From: Novosphingobium mathurense
GTDB lineage: Bacteria; Pseudomonadota; Alphaproteobacteria; Sphingomonadales; Sphingomonadaceae
Length of the DNA: 63,982 bases
Assembly: GCF_900168325.1 (NCBI RefSeq)
Contig: NZ_FVZE01000011.1
Span: 1 to 63,982, forward strand
Direction: 5' to 3'
Made by a program: the position numbers and the translations under genes. Numbering within the stretch: position 1 is the stretch's first letter; every line of letters begins with the position of its first letter. This document shows, piece after piece, positions 16,380 to 25,304 of this stretch. The notes beneath the pieces were generated by a model. That model was not told where the DNA came from and searched no databases. It worked only from the letters and a program-made list of their open reading frames with translations.

Positions 16380-18479
16380 CTATTCGACTGCGATTACCTG
16401 CGCGTCGGCATCATTGTCGGGGACCAGGGCAGATTCTCCGATATCCTTTTCACCGCCGGACGCTTGCGTTTCTTCGCCTGCGGCCTCGCCGTCGGTGGAA
16501 TCGGCCAGCGAGAACGCGATCGACGCGCCGCCCGGAGTGCGAAGTGGCTCGGGTAGCCAGCCCGTATCGGCCAACAATTCTTCGGCCTGCGAGGCCATGT
16601 CGCCTTTCTTGAGGTGCGCAATGCGATCGGCGGCATCGTGCCCCCTGCCTTCGGCGACTGCCTGCAGGATTCGCGCCTTTGTGACCCGACCAAGGAACTG
16701 GTTGACGGTGGGCCGCCATCCGGCACGCACCATGTCGAGAGCCACGGTCGCGGCCAGTTGGTCGGCATGGGCGAGTGCGCGCGGTCTGCGGTTCCAGGCT
16801 TCATGCACGGCATTGACCGACATGCTGACGACATGCGCAAAGAGCGCCCGGCGCCGGGCCTCGTCCCAATCGCCAAGTGCCTCCCACAGTTCCGCGGATT
16901 CCTTGGGGAGCAACGCGGCCCAATCGTCATGGCGGGTGCGGATTGCCTGCGCGCAGGCACTGTCATTGAGCCCCGCCGCCTGCGCCCCGAAACTCACGCT
17001 CTTGAGATCGAGGTCCAGGCAACTGTCCGTGCGGTAATGGTAGAAGACCTGGAGTGTCAGGGCGTGGAGCGCGGCGAGGAAGGCAATGTCGGGCTCATCG
17101 CCAAGAGCCTGACGCAGGGCCAGTGTACGATGCGCCGACAATTCAGTCATGAGCCGATCGGAGATCGGGGAAAGGACCTCGTCCTCCACCGCCTCGGACT
17201 GCGGCGATCCGGCTTCCCCCGTCAGACACGGCTCACCAGCATCGCCCATGGCAGCGGCAATCGCATCGCTGCGTTCCGGTTCACCGAGGCATTCGAGCGG
17301 CTGTTCGTCCTCGGGACGCACGTAGCCCCGCTCGATACGCAGCACGCCGCCCGGTGCAATGCTGACGAAGGCCCCTGCCCGCGCCATGTCGTCGGGTTCG
17401 AAACGCAAGGGCCGGGCTTCGAACGCTTCAAGGGCCGTCTCGAGGTCAGCGAAGCGTGCGTCGATATCATCGCTCAACTCGTCGGCGCTCGCATATTCCT
17501 CCGACAGTCGGTCATATTCAGCCTGCAATGCCTCGCGGGAAGTTTCCTCTTCTGCGGTCAGAGGCGATGGTTCACCAAACAATTGGCGCAGACCAAAGGT
17601 ATGGCCGTAGGGAAAGTCGGGGGCCGTCTCGACCCACTTCCAGCCTTCCGCAGCAACGGCGGCAGCCTCCTCGTTCAGACGCTCGGTCACAAGCATGTCG
17701 ACGAGTGCGACGTCTTGCAGCCACCCGCCATCGTCGCCCTGAAACAGGTCGCGCATGATCGTGCCGCCGGCTTCAAGATAGGGATCGAGGCCGATGAACT
17801 GCACGCGCTTATCCGATGCACAAACCGATTCCTCGGTCAGCAGGCGCCGGATGGTATGGGGGTGTTTGTCGTAGGCCCGATTTAACCGTTCATAGGCCTG
17901 TTCCTGGCGCTCGTGGTCGCTCGACACCGTAAAGGCCATGAGTTGATCAAGGTTCAGACCGTCCTCGGCATAGACCTCGAGCAAACGGGGCGACACCGAA
18001 GCGAGCTTTAACCGCTGCCGGACGACATTGACCGAAACGAAGAAAGCCGCGGCGATTTCCTCTTCGGACTGGCCCTTCTCGCGTAGGGCCAGAAACGCGC
18101 GGAACTGGTCGAGAGGATGCAAGGGTGCGCGCTGCACGTTTTCAGCAAGCGAGTCTTCCTCGGCAAGTCCCTCTGCGCGTACGATGCAGGGCACCGGCGC
18201 AGTGCGGGTAAGGCGCTTCTGCTTCACCAGGAGTTCGAGCGCGCGGTAACGGCGCCCGCCGGCCGGAATCTCGAACATGCCGGTTTCGGCACCGGCCTCG
18301 TCAGTAACAGGGCGTACGCTCAGGCCCTGGAGCAGGCCGCGACGCACGATGTCCTCGGCCAGTTCCTCGATCGAGACACCGGCCTTGATACGCCGGACAT
18401 TCGATTGGCTCAGCATCAGCTTGTTGAAGGGAATGTCGCTCGACGTCGACAGGGTAATCTTCTTTGCAGCAGTAGCCAT
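16380..18479 (-). CDS. large ParB/RepB-family protein
   Basis: A 699-residue protein started at the ATG at 18479, which follows GGAG and the hairpin leader described separately. Residues about 15-130 form the ParB N-terminal domain (FNKLMLSQSNVRRIKAGVSI, PAGGRRYRALELLV, and the box ENVQRAPLHPLDQFRAF). Next comes a helix-turn-helix (QSEEEIAAAFFVSVNVVRQR). The long C-terminal part is characteristic of the version found on plasmids and integrative elements of this group, not of chromosomal ParB. It probably binds element DNA for maintenance or regulation. No ParA is nearby, which argues against classical partition. Confidence 0.88.
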   Translation of the reverse strand: MATAAKKITLSTSSDIPFNKLMLSQSNVRRIKAGVSIEELAEDIVRRGLLQGLSVRPVTDEAGAETGMFEIPAGGRRYRALELLVKQKRLTRTAPVPCIVRAEGLAEEDSLAENVQRAPLHPLDQFRAFLALREKGQSEEEIAAAFFVSVNVVRQRLKLASVSPRLLEVYAEDGLNLDQLMAFTVSSDHERQEQAYERLNRAYDKHPHTIRRLLTEESVCASDKRVQFIGLDPYLEAGGTIMRDLFQGDDGGWLQDVALVDMLVTERLNEEAAAVAAEGWKWVETAPDFPYGHTFGLRQLFGEPSPLTAEEETSREALQAEYDRLSEEYASADELSDDIDARFADLETALEAFEARPLRFEPDDMARAGAFVSIAPGGVLRIERGYVRPEDEQPLECLGEPERSDAIAAAMGDAGEPCLTGEAGSPQSEAVEDEVLSPISDRLMTELSAHRTLALRQALGDEPDIAFLAALHALTLQVFYHYRTDSCLDLDLKSVSFGAQAAGLNDSACAQAIRTRHDDWAALLPKESAELWEALGDWDEARRRALFAHVVSMSVNAVHEAWNRRPRALAHADQLAATVALDMVRAGWRPTVNQFLGRVTKARILQAVAEGRGHDAADRIAHLKKGDMASQAEELLADTGWLPEPLRTPGGASIAFSLADSTDGEAAGEETQASGGEKDIGESALVPDNDADAQVIAVE

Positions 18480-18491
18480 GGAAATGTACTC

Positions 18492-18539
18492 CGCGACGGG
18501 CAGCCGGGAGCCTCTCTCCCAGCTTTCCAACCCGTCACG
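18492..18539 (-). promoter_or_regulatory. two-helix RNA leader before the ParB-family gene
   Basis: On the - strand CGTGACGGG (18539-18531) pairs with CCCGTCGCG (18500-18492) over nine positions including one G-U. Inside, CTGGGAG and CTCCCGG form a second hairpin with loop AGAGG. The outer helix ends against the GGAG ribosome-binding site 12 bases before the ATG. The same sequence and fold precede the DUF932 gene at 29284-29329. Because the two genes are unrelated, the shared element is probably a regulatory RNA or a protein-binding site controlling both. Confidence 0.7.
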
Positions 18540-18654
18540 AACGAGGGCACCGCCCTCTGACTCTGAGAGGACGGCGCCAGGCAGCGACAGCTGAGGGCGA
18601 GGAACGGACCCGGCCGGAGGCATCACGATCGACGCCTCCGGTTGCCCCCCGAAG

Positions 18655-19032
18655 TCAGGAAGCGCGATCGAAGAGCTTCTTGGCCCGGCCCTCGAGGTCG
18701 AGCCTTGCATCCTGGTTGGTCTTGCGACGTGCGAGGGCGGTGATGCCCTGGACGAAGTCGAACACGCTCGTGGGCGGATGCCCTTCCTCGGCAAGAACCG
18801 TGTCCACGATCCTGGCGGTGTCGGCGCGCGAGAAGCCCCGCTTACGCAGGAAATCGACGCGGTCTTCATCGCTGCGCGCTACGATCCTTTCGCGAGCCGC
18901 CTTGATGCCGTTGACGAAGGGCATGGGCGATGAATCGGCAAAGCGCGTCAGGGCCGGCGCCGCCTCATGGGCGAAACGGGACGCGGCATACTTGGAATGG
19001 CGGATCGAGATTTCCTGGAAATCCTCGACGCC
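18655..19032 (-). pseudogene. 3' exon of the split DUF932 gene
   Basis: The C-terminal 125 residues of a DUF932-family plasmid protein, from GVEDFQEISIRHSK to the end KKLFDRAS. The upstream frame is intron sequence. Joining base 19032 to 21578 across the group II intron gives NRNLW followed by GVEDFQ with no lost or gained base. DUF932 proteins are common on conjugative plasmids; their function is not established. The gene remains non-functional unless the 6.9-kb recombinase element is also removed. Confidence 0.85.
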
Positions 19033-19082
19033 GTCGGGTAGGGGCGAGGGTTCCCGATGGGATTGTCCTCTACCCCTCCCAC

Positions 19083-19118
19083 GAAACCGGACTTGATAGT
19101 TTCCCATCATCCGGCTTC
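19083..19118 (-). other. group II intron domain V
   Basis: A 36-base hairpin read on the - strand: GAAGCCGG pairs with CCGGTTTC, and an upper stem GATG..TATC carries a GAAA tetraloop region, with the AGC-type catalytic triad near the 5' base (AAGC). This is the best conserved ribozyme part and it confirms the intron assignment and orientation. Confidence 0.85.
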
Positions 19119-20965
19119 TACGCTTGCACCGTACGATCCAGTCGTTCCTGTAGCCGTCCGGCATGATGCGCGACATGGCAGTCGTGGCAGAGCACCACAC
19201 GCTTGCGCGTTCGGGCTGCCTTGACGCGGGTCCACAAGGTGGTTCCCTGCATATCACTCATCTTTCGAACGTGATGCACCTCCACCGGCACGTCTTCGGT
19301 GCCGCACGCCTGACATTCCCTCGCTCGCAGGCGATCGACGAAGTCGTTCCGGCCTGCGAAGTGGATATGCGGTGACGTTTGGCGGTCGACATGCCCGGAT
19401 GCCGGTGTTGGCCGAACATCCTTGAGGCGGAACATCGGCATGAAGCGCCGCTGATGGCGGCCCTCATACCACAGTCCGAGGCGATCCCCGTTTCGGAGCC
19501 TCTCTGCCGTCACCTTGACCGAACATTTATGCTTCCGCGAGACGGTCTTCATGAAGCTCCACCACCAGAGGTGATGAAGTCGTCCGACCTCATCTTTCCA
19601 GAGCGTGCCGAGCTTGTAATACTCAGCCAGCCCTCGCATCATCGCATTATATCCGGTCAAGATCGCGACATCGGAGTTGTTGATCAGTTCGCAGCGCGCC
19701 TCGCCCCGGTTGATATAGATATTCCCGAGACGTTGGCGTTCCGCAAACCGGGCGAGCCTGTCTACCGGCACGTGAAGTTGCATGCGGTCGCCGGGCAGAC
19801 GCATGGTGACGGCACGGCCGCCCTTGATCATGCGTTTGGTCTGCCCTTCACCATATGTCTTCAGCTGATAACCGAGGAACATAGCGCCCTCGTCCGCCTT
19901 CCTGATCCCGCTTTTCTCCTCGGACACCTCCAGCTTCAGGGTTTCGGCCAGATAGGTTCTGACTTCGGCCATGATGCCGCGGGCATCGTCCTTGCTGCCG
20001 ATCACGCCGATAACGAAGTCGTCGGCATAGCGGCAGTAGCGGAGTCTGCGGTAGTTGGGGTCGAACGGGTCGAGAGCCGGCTCTTCGAGTCGTCGCCGCT
20101 CCCATTCCCTGATCTCTTCGACAAGCGCCGGGATTTCCTCCTCTTGACCATTGGCCCGCCGCCGTTCGATCTTTCTGCGTCTGATCTGGATCTGCTTGGA
20201 GATTTCGAGATAGGCATCGCTGCGCCGTCTCGTCTGCCCCTTATCGAACCGCGCTTTCATCTCCGCCATGAACTCGTCGAGCTCGTGAAGGTAGACGTTA
20301 GCCAGTATCGGTGAGATCACGCCGCCTTGCGGAGCGCCGCTGAACGTCCGGTGGAACGTCCAGTCTTCAAGGTAGCCAGCCTTGAGCATCCGCCCAATCA
20401 ATCGTATCAGGCGATCATCGTCGATGCGCCTGCGTAGGAGACTGAGCAGGATGTCATGGTCGATGTTGTCGTAGTAACCGACTATATCGACCTCGATCAG
20501 CCACTTCACGCCATGCCATGTGCGCCTGATTTCGGTCAGAGCACTGTGACATGACCGCCCCCGGCGGAAGCCATGCGATTGATCGGCGAAGACCGGCTCA
20601 TAGACATGTTCGAGCAAAATCTTCACCGCCGCCTGCACCAGCTTGTCGTCGGCAGTAGGAATGCCCAACGGGCGTTTCTTCCCATTGGGTTTGGGGATGT
20701 ATTGCCTGCGGGCAGGAGAGAAGCGATACGAGCCGTCCAGCACGGCGGCCATGATCCGTTCCATCCTTTCGAGCGAAAAGCCGTCTAGGGTGTTGTCGGG
20801 ATCAATGCCGGGCGTGAGCGCTCCTTTGTTGGGAGCGACCTGCTCATAAGCCCGTTCCCAGAGGGACGAACAGCCGAGCAGCCGGAACAGACCGTTGATA
20901 CGCTTTCCCTGGCGTGACAGGTCGATGATTGAGTCCAGTCTCTTCTCTACGGTGAGCGGTTGCAT
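19118..20965 (-). CDS. group II intron reverse transcriptase / maturase with HNH endonuclease
   Basis: A 615-residue intron-encoded protein with a strong ribosome-binding site (GGAGG 7 bases before the ATG). It has reverse transcriptase motifs in order: YIPKPNGKKRPLGIPTADD (89-107), the acidic motif VDIVGYYDNIDH (159-170), SGAPQGGVISPILANVYLH (209-227) and the catalytic YADD at 313-316. The maturase (X) region follows. It ends with an HNH endonuclease whose residues are visible as CQACGTE, VEVHHVRKM and CHDCHVAHHAGR. The ORF stop abuts domain V of the intron. It should promote splicing and retrohoming. Confidence 0.95.
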   Translation of the reverse strand: MQPLTVEKRLDSIIDLSRQGKRINGLFRLLGCSSLWERAYEQVAPNKGALTPGIDPDNTLDGFSLERMERIMAAVLDGSYRFSPARRQYIPKPNGKKRPLGIPTADDKLVQAAVKILLEHVYEPVFADQSHGFRRGRSCHSALTEIRRTWHGVKWLIEVDIVGYYDNIDHDILLSLLRRRIDDDRLIRLIGRMLKAGYLEDWTFHRTFSGAPQGGVISPILANVYLHELDEFMAEMKARFDKGQTRRRSDAYLEISKQIQIRRRKIERRRANGQEEEIPALVEEIREWERRRLEEPALDPFDPNYRRLRYCRYADDFVIGVIGSKDDARGIMAEVRTYLAETLKLEVSEEKSGIRKADEGAMFLGYQLKTYGEGQTKRMIKGGRAVTMRLPGDRMQLHVPVDRLARFAERQRLGNIYINRGEARCELINNSDVAILTGYNAMMRGLAEYYKLGTLWKDEVGRLHHLWWWSFMKTVSRKHKCSVKVTAERLRNGDRLGLWYEGRHQRRFMPMFRLKDVRPTPASGHVDRQTSPHIHFAGRNDFVDRLRARECQACGTEDVPVEVHHVRKMSDMQGTTLWTRVKAARTRKRVVLCHDCHVAHHAGRLQERLDRTVQA

Positions 20966-21577
20966 CAGCAGACCTCCGTTATGAAGTTGAAAGACCCAGC
21001 AAGCGCGCCGCCCTTCACCCGCGCAGAGGGGATTCCCCGTCCGGTTACCCGGCCAGTTTCACCCATGCCCGTCCATCCTTGGATGGCTGTCCCGGACATT
21101 ACCCCGGGCGTTTGGCTAATATGGCGGCTCCGTCGCCATACGGGACACCGGAGAGGTGCCCGCTTAGACGATCCCATGTTTACACGATCAGTGAGATGCG
21201 ACGTGGTTAGGTGGCCCGTTCGATCGTTGGCCTCTCGACGAGAGGTGGACCGTGCGACCAAGTTTAGGAGGACGCTATGGGGTAGTCCTCCCTTCGCACG
21301 GCATGACGCGTCAACCATTGCTGCGCCATGACCCGCATAAAGTTCCTGAATCTGGGCTTCACGCAATCCAGCATTCACCATACACGTCTTGCCCTGACGC
21401 CCCGATAGCCTACAATGGCTTCGGCCCGGAGACGCCTTTTACCCGACATGCTATTGTCCCCTGCCGCTTTCACGGTCGCAGCCATTGCTGGCCAAGGTAA
21501 GTCGGGTGAGCATCAGGCTGTTCTTGGTTTCCTGAGAAGTCATCCTTCACTCAATTGATCGCGCCACCATGGCGCAC

Positions 21578-21922
21578 CCACAAATTGCGATTCATACACA
21601 CGGCGCGCAGGTAGAACGTCGCGATTCCCAGCGTCTTGGAGCCGACCTCGGAGTTCCAGGCATAGAAGCCGCGGAAGAAGAGATCGGGCTCGCCATTGGG
21701 CAGCTTGCCGGCCTCGATCGGATGGGTGTCATCGACCAGGAACAGAAAGACATCGCGGTCGGAGGCATAGAGCGTCGTCGTTTCGCTGCTGACATCGACA
21801 TGGGGGTTGTAGACCATCGAGCCCCAGTCGAGCACGCCGGGGACCTTCCATCGGGTATCGCCCACACCGTCACCGGCAATGCTCATGACCGCGCTCACCA
21901 GTTCGTGATCCCAAATACGGCC
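21578..21922 (-). pseudogene. central piece of the split DUF932 gene
   Basis: 113 residues from IWDHELVSAVMSIAG to YLRAVCMNRNLW that fit between the 5' and 3' DUF932 fragments. Its right end meets the group II intron. Its left (5') end, at the codons for GR-IWDH, meets the terminal repeat of the recombinase-trio element. The 5' piece elsewhere ends PEYGR, so the original read PEYGR-IWDHELV. With all three pieces the protein would be close to 400 residues, the usual family length. Confidence 0.85.
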
Positions 21923-21923
21923 A

Positions 21924-21956
21924 TTATCCCGACTCTTCAGGACCGTCTCACAGACG
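21924..21956 (+). repeat. left terminal inverted repeat of the recombinase element
   Basis: TTATC (21924-21928) and GTCTCACAGACG (21945-21956). It matches, in opposite orientation and with one mismatch in the long block, the right end at 28794-28764. It abuts the DUF932 middle piece. Confidence 0.7.
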
Positions 21957-21996
21957 CAATGATGATGAGGCAGCTCCATGATCGATCGCCTTCCTG

Positions 21997-23520
21997 TTGG
22001 AGGTGCGATGTTTTGCCGGGGTGGGCTCGAGCCCACCCCGGCAAAACATCGGCGCCCGGAGACTTCCCATCCCCAAGCTCTTCTTCACCGATCTCTCCTC
22101 CCTCCCCTCCACCGTCGTAATCGATGGGCAGGTTCACGGGCTGACGCCTGACGAAATCTCAGCAGCCAGCAGGTGTGGACTGGTCGATGGAATGCCGTTT
22201 ATCCTGCGCGATGACGGGAGCTATGATCATCAGCTCAACCGCTTCTTCCGCTCCTGTCCCACGATGGGCGTGCGGTCGCTCAACAGCCTTCGGGCCTACG
22301 CGCGCGATATCGTCGTCTGGATGCGGTTCCTGGGCGAACGCAGAAACGGCAAATCCCTCTGGCAGGCCGATCGTGATGACGTCACCGCCTTCCACCATGC
22401 CCGGCGGCTGTCGAAGCCGCCCTATCGAATCTCGGCCGCATCGTGGAATCGCGCCGTAGCCGCGCTCGACAAACTCTATCGCTGGGCGCGCGACGAGAAT
22501 CTGGTCGCCGATCTGCCGTTCACCTATCGCCAGAGCTGGGTCCGTTCGGCGCCGGACGGACCACGTCAGGCCGTAGCCGCCAATTGCGCGCGCGAGCCTG
22601 GGGCACGCAAGGGTAACATGCGCTTCGTCGATCTGGAGCGCTATATGCTGTTCCGGGATGTCGGCCTGCGAGGCCGGCTGCCGGATGGACGTGAGGATCC
22701 ATACTGGCGTGGACGCCACGGTGAGCGCAACGCTCTGTTCGCCGAGTTCCTGATCACGACGGGGCTAAGGCTGCAGGAAGCATCGAGCCTGCTGCTCGGC
22801 GAGCTTCCACACCATAAGCTCTCCGACCCGTCGATCCGATCGGTGCCGTATCGGCTTGCGGCGGCTACGGCGAAGGGAGGTCGCGGACGAGATATCCGCC
22901 TGCCCGTCAGGCTGCTGGCCCAACTGCACGACTATGCGCGCATCGAACGGGAAAATGCCGTCAGCAAGCGAGGAGGCCGCGCCCCACCTTCGAATGCGCG
23001 GCCAATCCTCGCGACGCCGACTGGGCGTAGATCCCTTCGTGTCAGCAACGGTGATCGTGAAGCTGTCGTCAGCGTCGATCGCTTGTCTCCGACCGAACGC
23101 GCCAGGCTCGTCGATGCAGATACGTTCGCACCGTTAAGCCTGTGGCTCACCGAAACCGGGCGGCCGATGACGATGCCGGCATGGGAGGCGGTATTCATGC
23201 GCGCGAGCGCCCGCTGCCATGCACTGGGGGTTGAAATCGACGTGACCCCACACATGCTGCGCCACGCCTTTGCCGTCCATATGCTTGCCCTGCTTCTGCG
23301 CGAGCAGGTCAAATACGCCGCCAGCGGTGACGCGGGGCAGACCGGCTCGGTCTATCGGCGCCTGATCGGCGATCCGCTGCTCAAGCTGCAGCGGCTGATG
23401 GGACACAGCCGGATCGAGAGCACCTACATCTATCTGGATCATCTCGACGAAAGTCAGGCGATTATCGATGTGGCGGTGGAGCAGTGGGGGCTTGATCTCG
23501 CGCCGAAAAAAGCAGCGTGA
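21997..23520 (+). CDS. tyrosine recombinase A of the trio element
   Basis: Up to 507 residues. The start is uncertain: only TTG (21997) or GTG (22003, 22021) codons are available, all at or inside the palindrome, and family homology begins near PKLFFTDLSSLP. The N-terminal SAM-like DNA-binding domain is at about 70-150. All catalytic residues are present: Arg in ITTGLRLQEASSLL, HxxR in TPHMLRHAFAVHML, His in LMGHSRIESTYIYL and the Tyr three residues after. It overlaps the next recombinase gene by four bases. It is the most canonical of the three enzymes. Confidence 0.88.
   Translation: MEVRCFAGVGSSPPRQNIGARRLPIPKLFFTDLSSLPSTVVIDGQVHGLTPDEISAASRCGLVDGMPFILRDDGSYDHQLNRFFRSCPTMGVRSLNSLRAYARDIVVWMRFLGERRNGKSLWQADRDDVTAFHHARRLSKPPYRISAASWNRAVAALDKLYRWARDENLVADLPFTYRQSWVRSAPDGPRQAVAANCAREPGARKGNMRFVDLERYMLFRDVGLRGRLPDGREDPYWRGRHGERNALFAEFLITTGLRLQEASSLLLGELPHHKLSDPSIRSVPYRLAAATAKGGRGRDIRLPVRLLAQLHDYARIERENAVSKRGGRAPPSNARPILATPTGRRSLRVSNGDREAVVSVDRLSPTERARLVDADTFAPLSLWLTETGRPMTMPAWEAVFMRASARCHALGVEIDVTPHMLRHAFAVHMLALLLREQVKYAASGDAGQTGSVYRRLIGDPLLKLQRLMGHSRIESTYIYLDHLDESQAIIDVAVEQWGLDLAPKKAA
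22006..22051. repeat. 46-bp perfect palindrome at the start of the first recombinase gene
   Basis: Both halves are exact complements about CTCGAG at 22026-22031, with no spacer, and reach out to CGATGTTTTGCC at the left and its complement at the right. It lies just inside the left terminal repeat, covering the presumed start of the first recombinase. In RNA it would be a very stable hairpin that could hide the start; in DNA it could be a recombinase or host-factor site. Confidence 0.85.
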
Positions 23521-25304
23521 CACGCGGGCACCATGCCCGCTTCCCGGAAGCTGCGCCGGAGTCCCCAACAGGTGCAACGGCGCTCGATCCGCGGCGGTTC
23601 GCTGTTCGCTGCGATGACGGCAGCGAGGTGCTGGTAGACATGCGCAACTGGAAGCGCACAGCCCTTACAGCCGAAATGGCGGTGTTGCTCGATGAATATA
23701 TCCGCCGGATGGGACCAAGCCCCATCGCCCGTTCGGTTCAACGAAAGGTCAGGCAACTGGGTCTGTTCTGGACGTTCCTGGATATGAATGATCTGTCGGT
23801 GAGCGGGCTCGGCGACATCGATACGACGCTGATCAACGATTACGAACTCTGGTTGGAGCGCAATGGCGGAGGGCGCTTCCACCAGCGTCACCTTCTCGCA
23901 ACGCTGATTGGGCTTCTGCGCCTTGCACCGGAAATGCGCGGCGGCATCCTCTCGCAGGAGACGGTCGCACGCCTGACCTTCATCGGCCACGGCGAAGGCG
24001 GGGTCAGCCAGCCACGAGATGCCTATAGCAGCGGCATTGCAAACCGGCTGAGAAATGCCGCCCGCGTACAGATCGAAGACGCGCGACGCCGGATAGCACT
24101 GGGCGACGCGCGACCGCCGATTCCGAAGCGCATGGAGATCGGGACTCGCGTCCACGAGCATTATGCCGCCGTGGTCGACGCGATCGTTCGCTTGGGTCAG
24201 GTCGGCACACGCCGCAAGGACGTAAGACGCTTCGTCCAACTCGCCGGGCACCGTGGGATCGATAATACGATGGAAGCCCTGCATGCCGGCTTCTACCTGA
24301 CCCGGCTCGACTTCATCGCGTTCCTCGTGCTCCTGTCTCTTGAGACCGGCATGGAAATGGAATGCCTGCTGCGTCTCAAGGCGGACTGCCTGCGTAATCC
24401 CACCAAGGGCTATGTCGAGATCGAGTATTACAAGCGTCGCGCGCGCGGATCGGAATGGAAACGCTTGCGTGTACGCGATGGTGGTAGTGGCACGCCAGGC
24501 GGCCTGATCAAGCTCGCCCTCGCGCTGACCGAGCGGGCGCGAGGGCATCTCGGAACAGATCGGTTGTGGGCGATCTGGACCATCACAGGGCTCCGCGTGG
24601 CTGGCGACGATAGCCGCAAAGGCATAGAGGTCTTTGTCCGTCACCACCAATTGCTCGATGATGACGGCGCGCCGCTACACCTGTCGCTGTCGCGCCTTCG
24701 CAAGACCAACAAGGCCGAATGGTATCGCAAGACCGGTGGGCAGCTCGAGCACTTCGCTGTTGGGCACTCGATACCGGTCGCGGCGCGGCATTATGCCGAA
24801 ATCCCGGCACTTCGACCGATCCACGAGCGAACCGTCGCCGAGGCCAGCGGAGACGCGCTGGAAATGGCGCTACGGCCAACTATCCTGTTGCCCGACGCCG
24901 ATGGAGATCAGCATACTGCGGGCGAGCAAGGTGGGAAACCTGCGTACTGTAGATCTTCATCCGGTGAGGACCTGTGGCTTGCCCGCTGTAGCGGCTTCTT
25001 CAAAAGCCCGTTCGGTTCAGCGGGCGAAGCCTGCCCGACGCCCTTCTGGGGGTGCCTTGAATGCGAAAACGCGGTGATCACGGCGCGCAAGCTGCCGGCG
25101 CTTGTTGCCTTCCAAACCTTCATGGTTGTGCAGCGCGAGGTGCTCGACGCCGAAGAGTGGGCAAGCAAGTTCGGCCGGGCCTGGTGGCGGATTGCGGGCC
25201 AGATCCTGCCAGCCTTCCCCATGGCGCTGGTCGAGGCAGCCCGCACCGAAGCCGAATTATCGGGCACGGAACTGTTCTATCTTCCCGTGGAAGCACGACT
25301 ATGA
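23517..25304 (+). CDS. tyrosine recombinase B of the trio element
   Basis: A 595-residue protein, translationally coupled to the first recombinase (ATGA at 23517-23520) and to the third (ATGA at 25301-25304). The C-terminal half is recognisable from LSRLRKTNKAEWYRK, FAVGHSIPVAARHYAEI. However, the box that should hold the first catalytic Arg reads LETGMEMECLLRLKADCL, with Glu in its place, and the His of HxxR is replaced. The C-terminus has a Cys-containing stretch (CPTPFWGCLECENAV) as in Tn554 TnpB-type proteins. It may act as a non-catalytic subunit. Confidence 0.82.
   Translation: MTRGHHARFPEAAPESPTGATALDPRRFAVRCDDGSEVLVDMRNWKRTALTAEMAVLLDEYIRRMGPSPIARSVQRKVRQLGLFWTFLDMNDLSVSGLGDIDTTLINDYELWLERNGGGRFHQRHLLATLIGLLRLAPEMRGGILSQETVARLTFIGHGEGGVSQPRDAYSSGIANRLRNAARVQIEDARRRIALGDARPPIPKRMEIGTRVHEHYAAVVDAIVRLGQVGTRRKDVRRFVQLAGHRGIDNTMEALHAGFYLTRLDFIAFLVLLSLETGMEMECLLRLKADCLRNPTKGYVEIEYYKRRARGSEWKRLRVRDGGSGTPGGLIKLALALTERARGHLGTDRLWAIWTITGLRVAGDDSRKGIEVFVRHHQLLDDDGAPLHLSLSRLRKTNKAEWYRKTGGQLEHFAVGHSIPVAARHYAEIPALRPIHERTVAEASGDALEMALRPTILLPDADGDQHTAGEQGGKPAYCRSSSGEDLWLARCSGFFKSPFGSAGEACPTPFWGCLECENAVITARKLPALVAFQTFMVVQREVLDAEEWASKFGRAWWRIAGQILPAFPMALVEAARTEAELSGTELFYLPVEARL

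Larger units (their letters stand above)
19033..21577 (-). mobile_element. group II intron, complete
   Basis: A 2,545-base intron in the sense orientation of the DUF932 gene. Its 5' end is GTGCGCC (at 21577) and its 3' end is AC (19034-19033), matching the GUGYG...AY rule. Domain V is clear at 19118-19083 (GAAGCCGG...CCGGTTTC with a GAAA loop). A domain VI helix with an unpaired A near its 3' end follows. The intron-encoded protein occupies 20965-19118. Bases 20966-21577 would be domains I-III. The flanking codons TGG / GGC rejoin the host frame exactly, so the intron is probably splicing-competent. Confidence 0.92.

Noticed and set aside
14137..16556. Long + strand frames over 14137-15075 and 15222-16556
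   Set aside because: They mirror the DUF2493 and Toprim genes and contain no recognisable domain.
16380..18479. Naming the ParB-family gene a plasmid partition locus
   Set aside because: There is no ParA partner and the protein is much longer than a classical ParB, so partition is not claimed.
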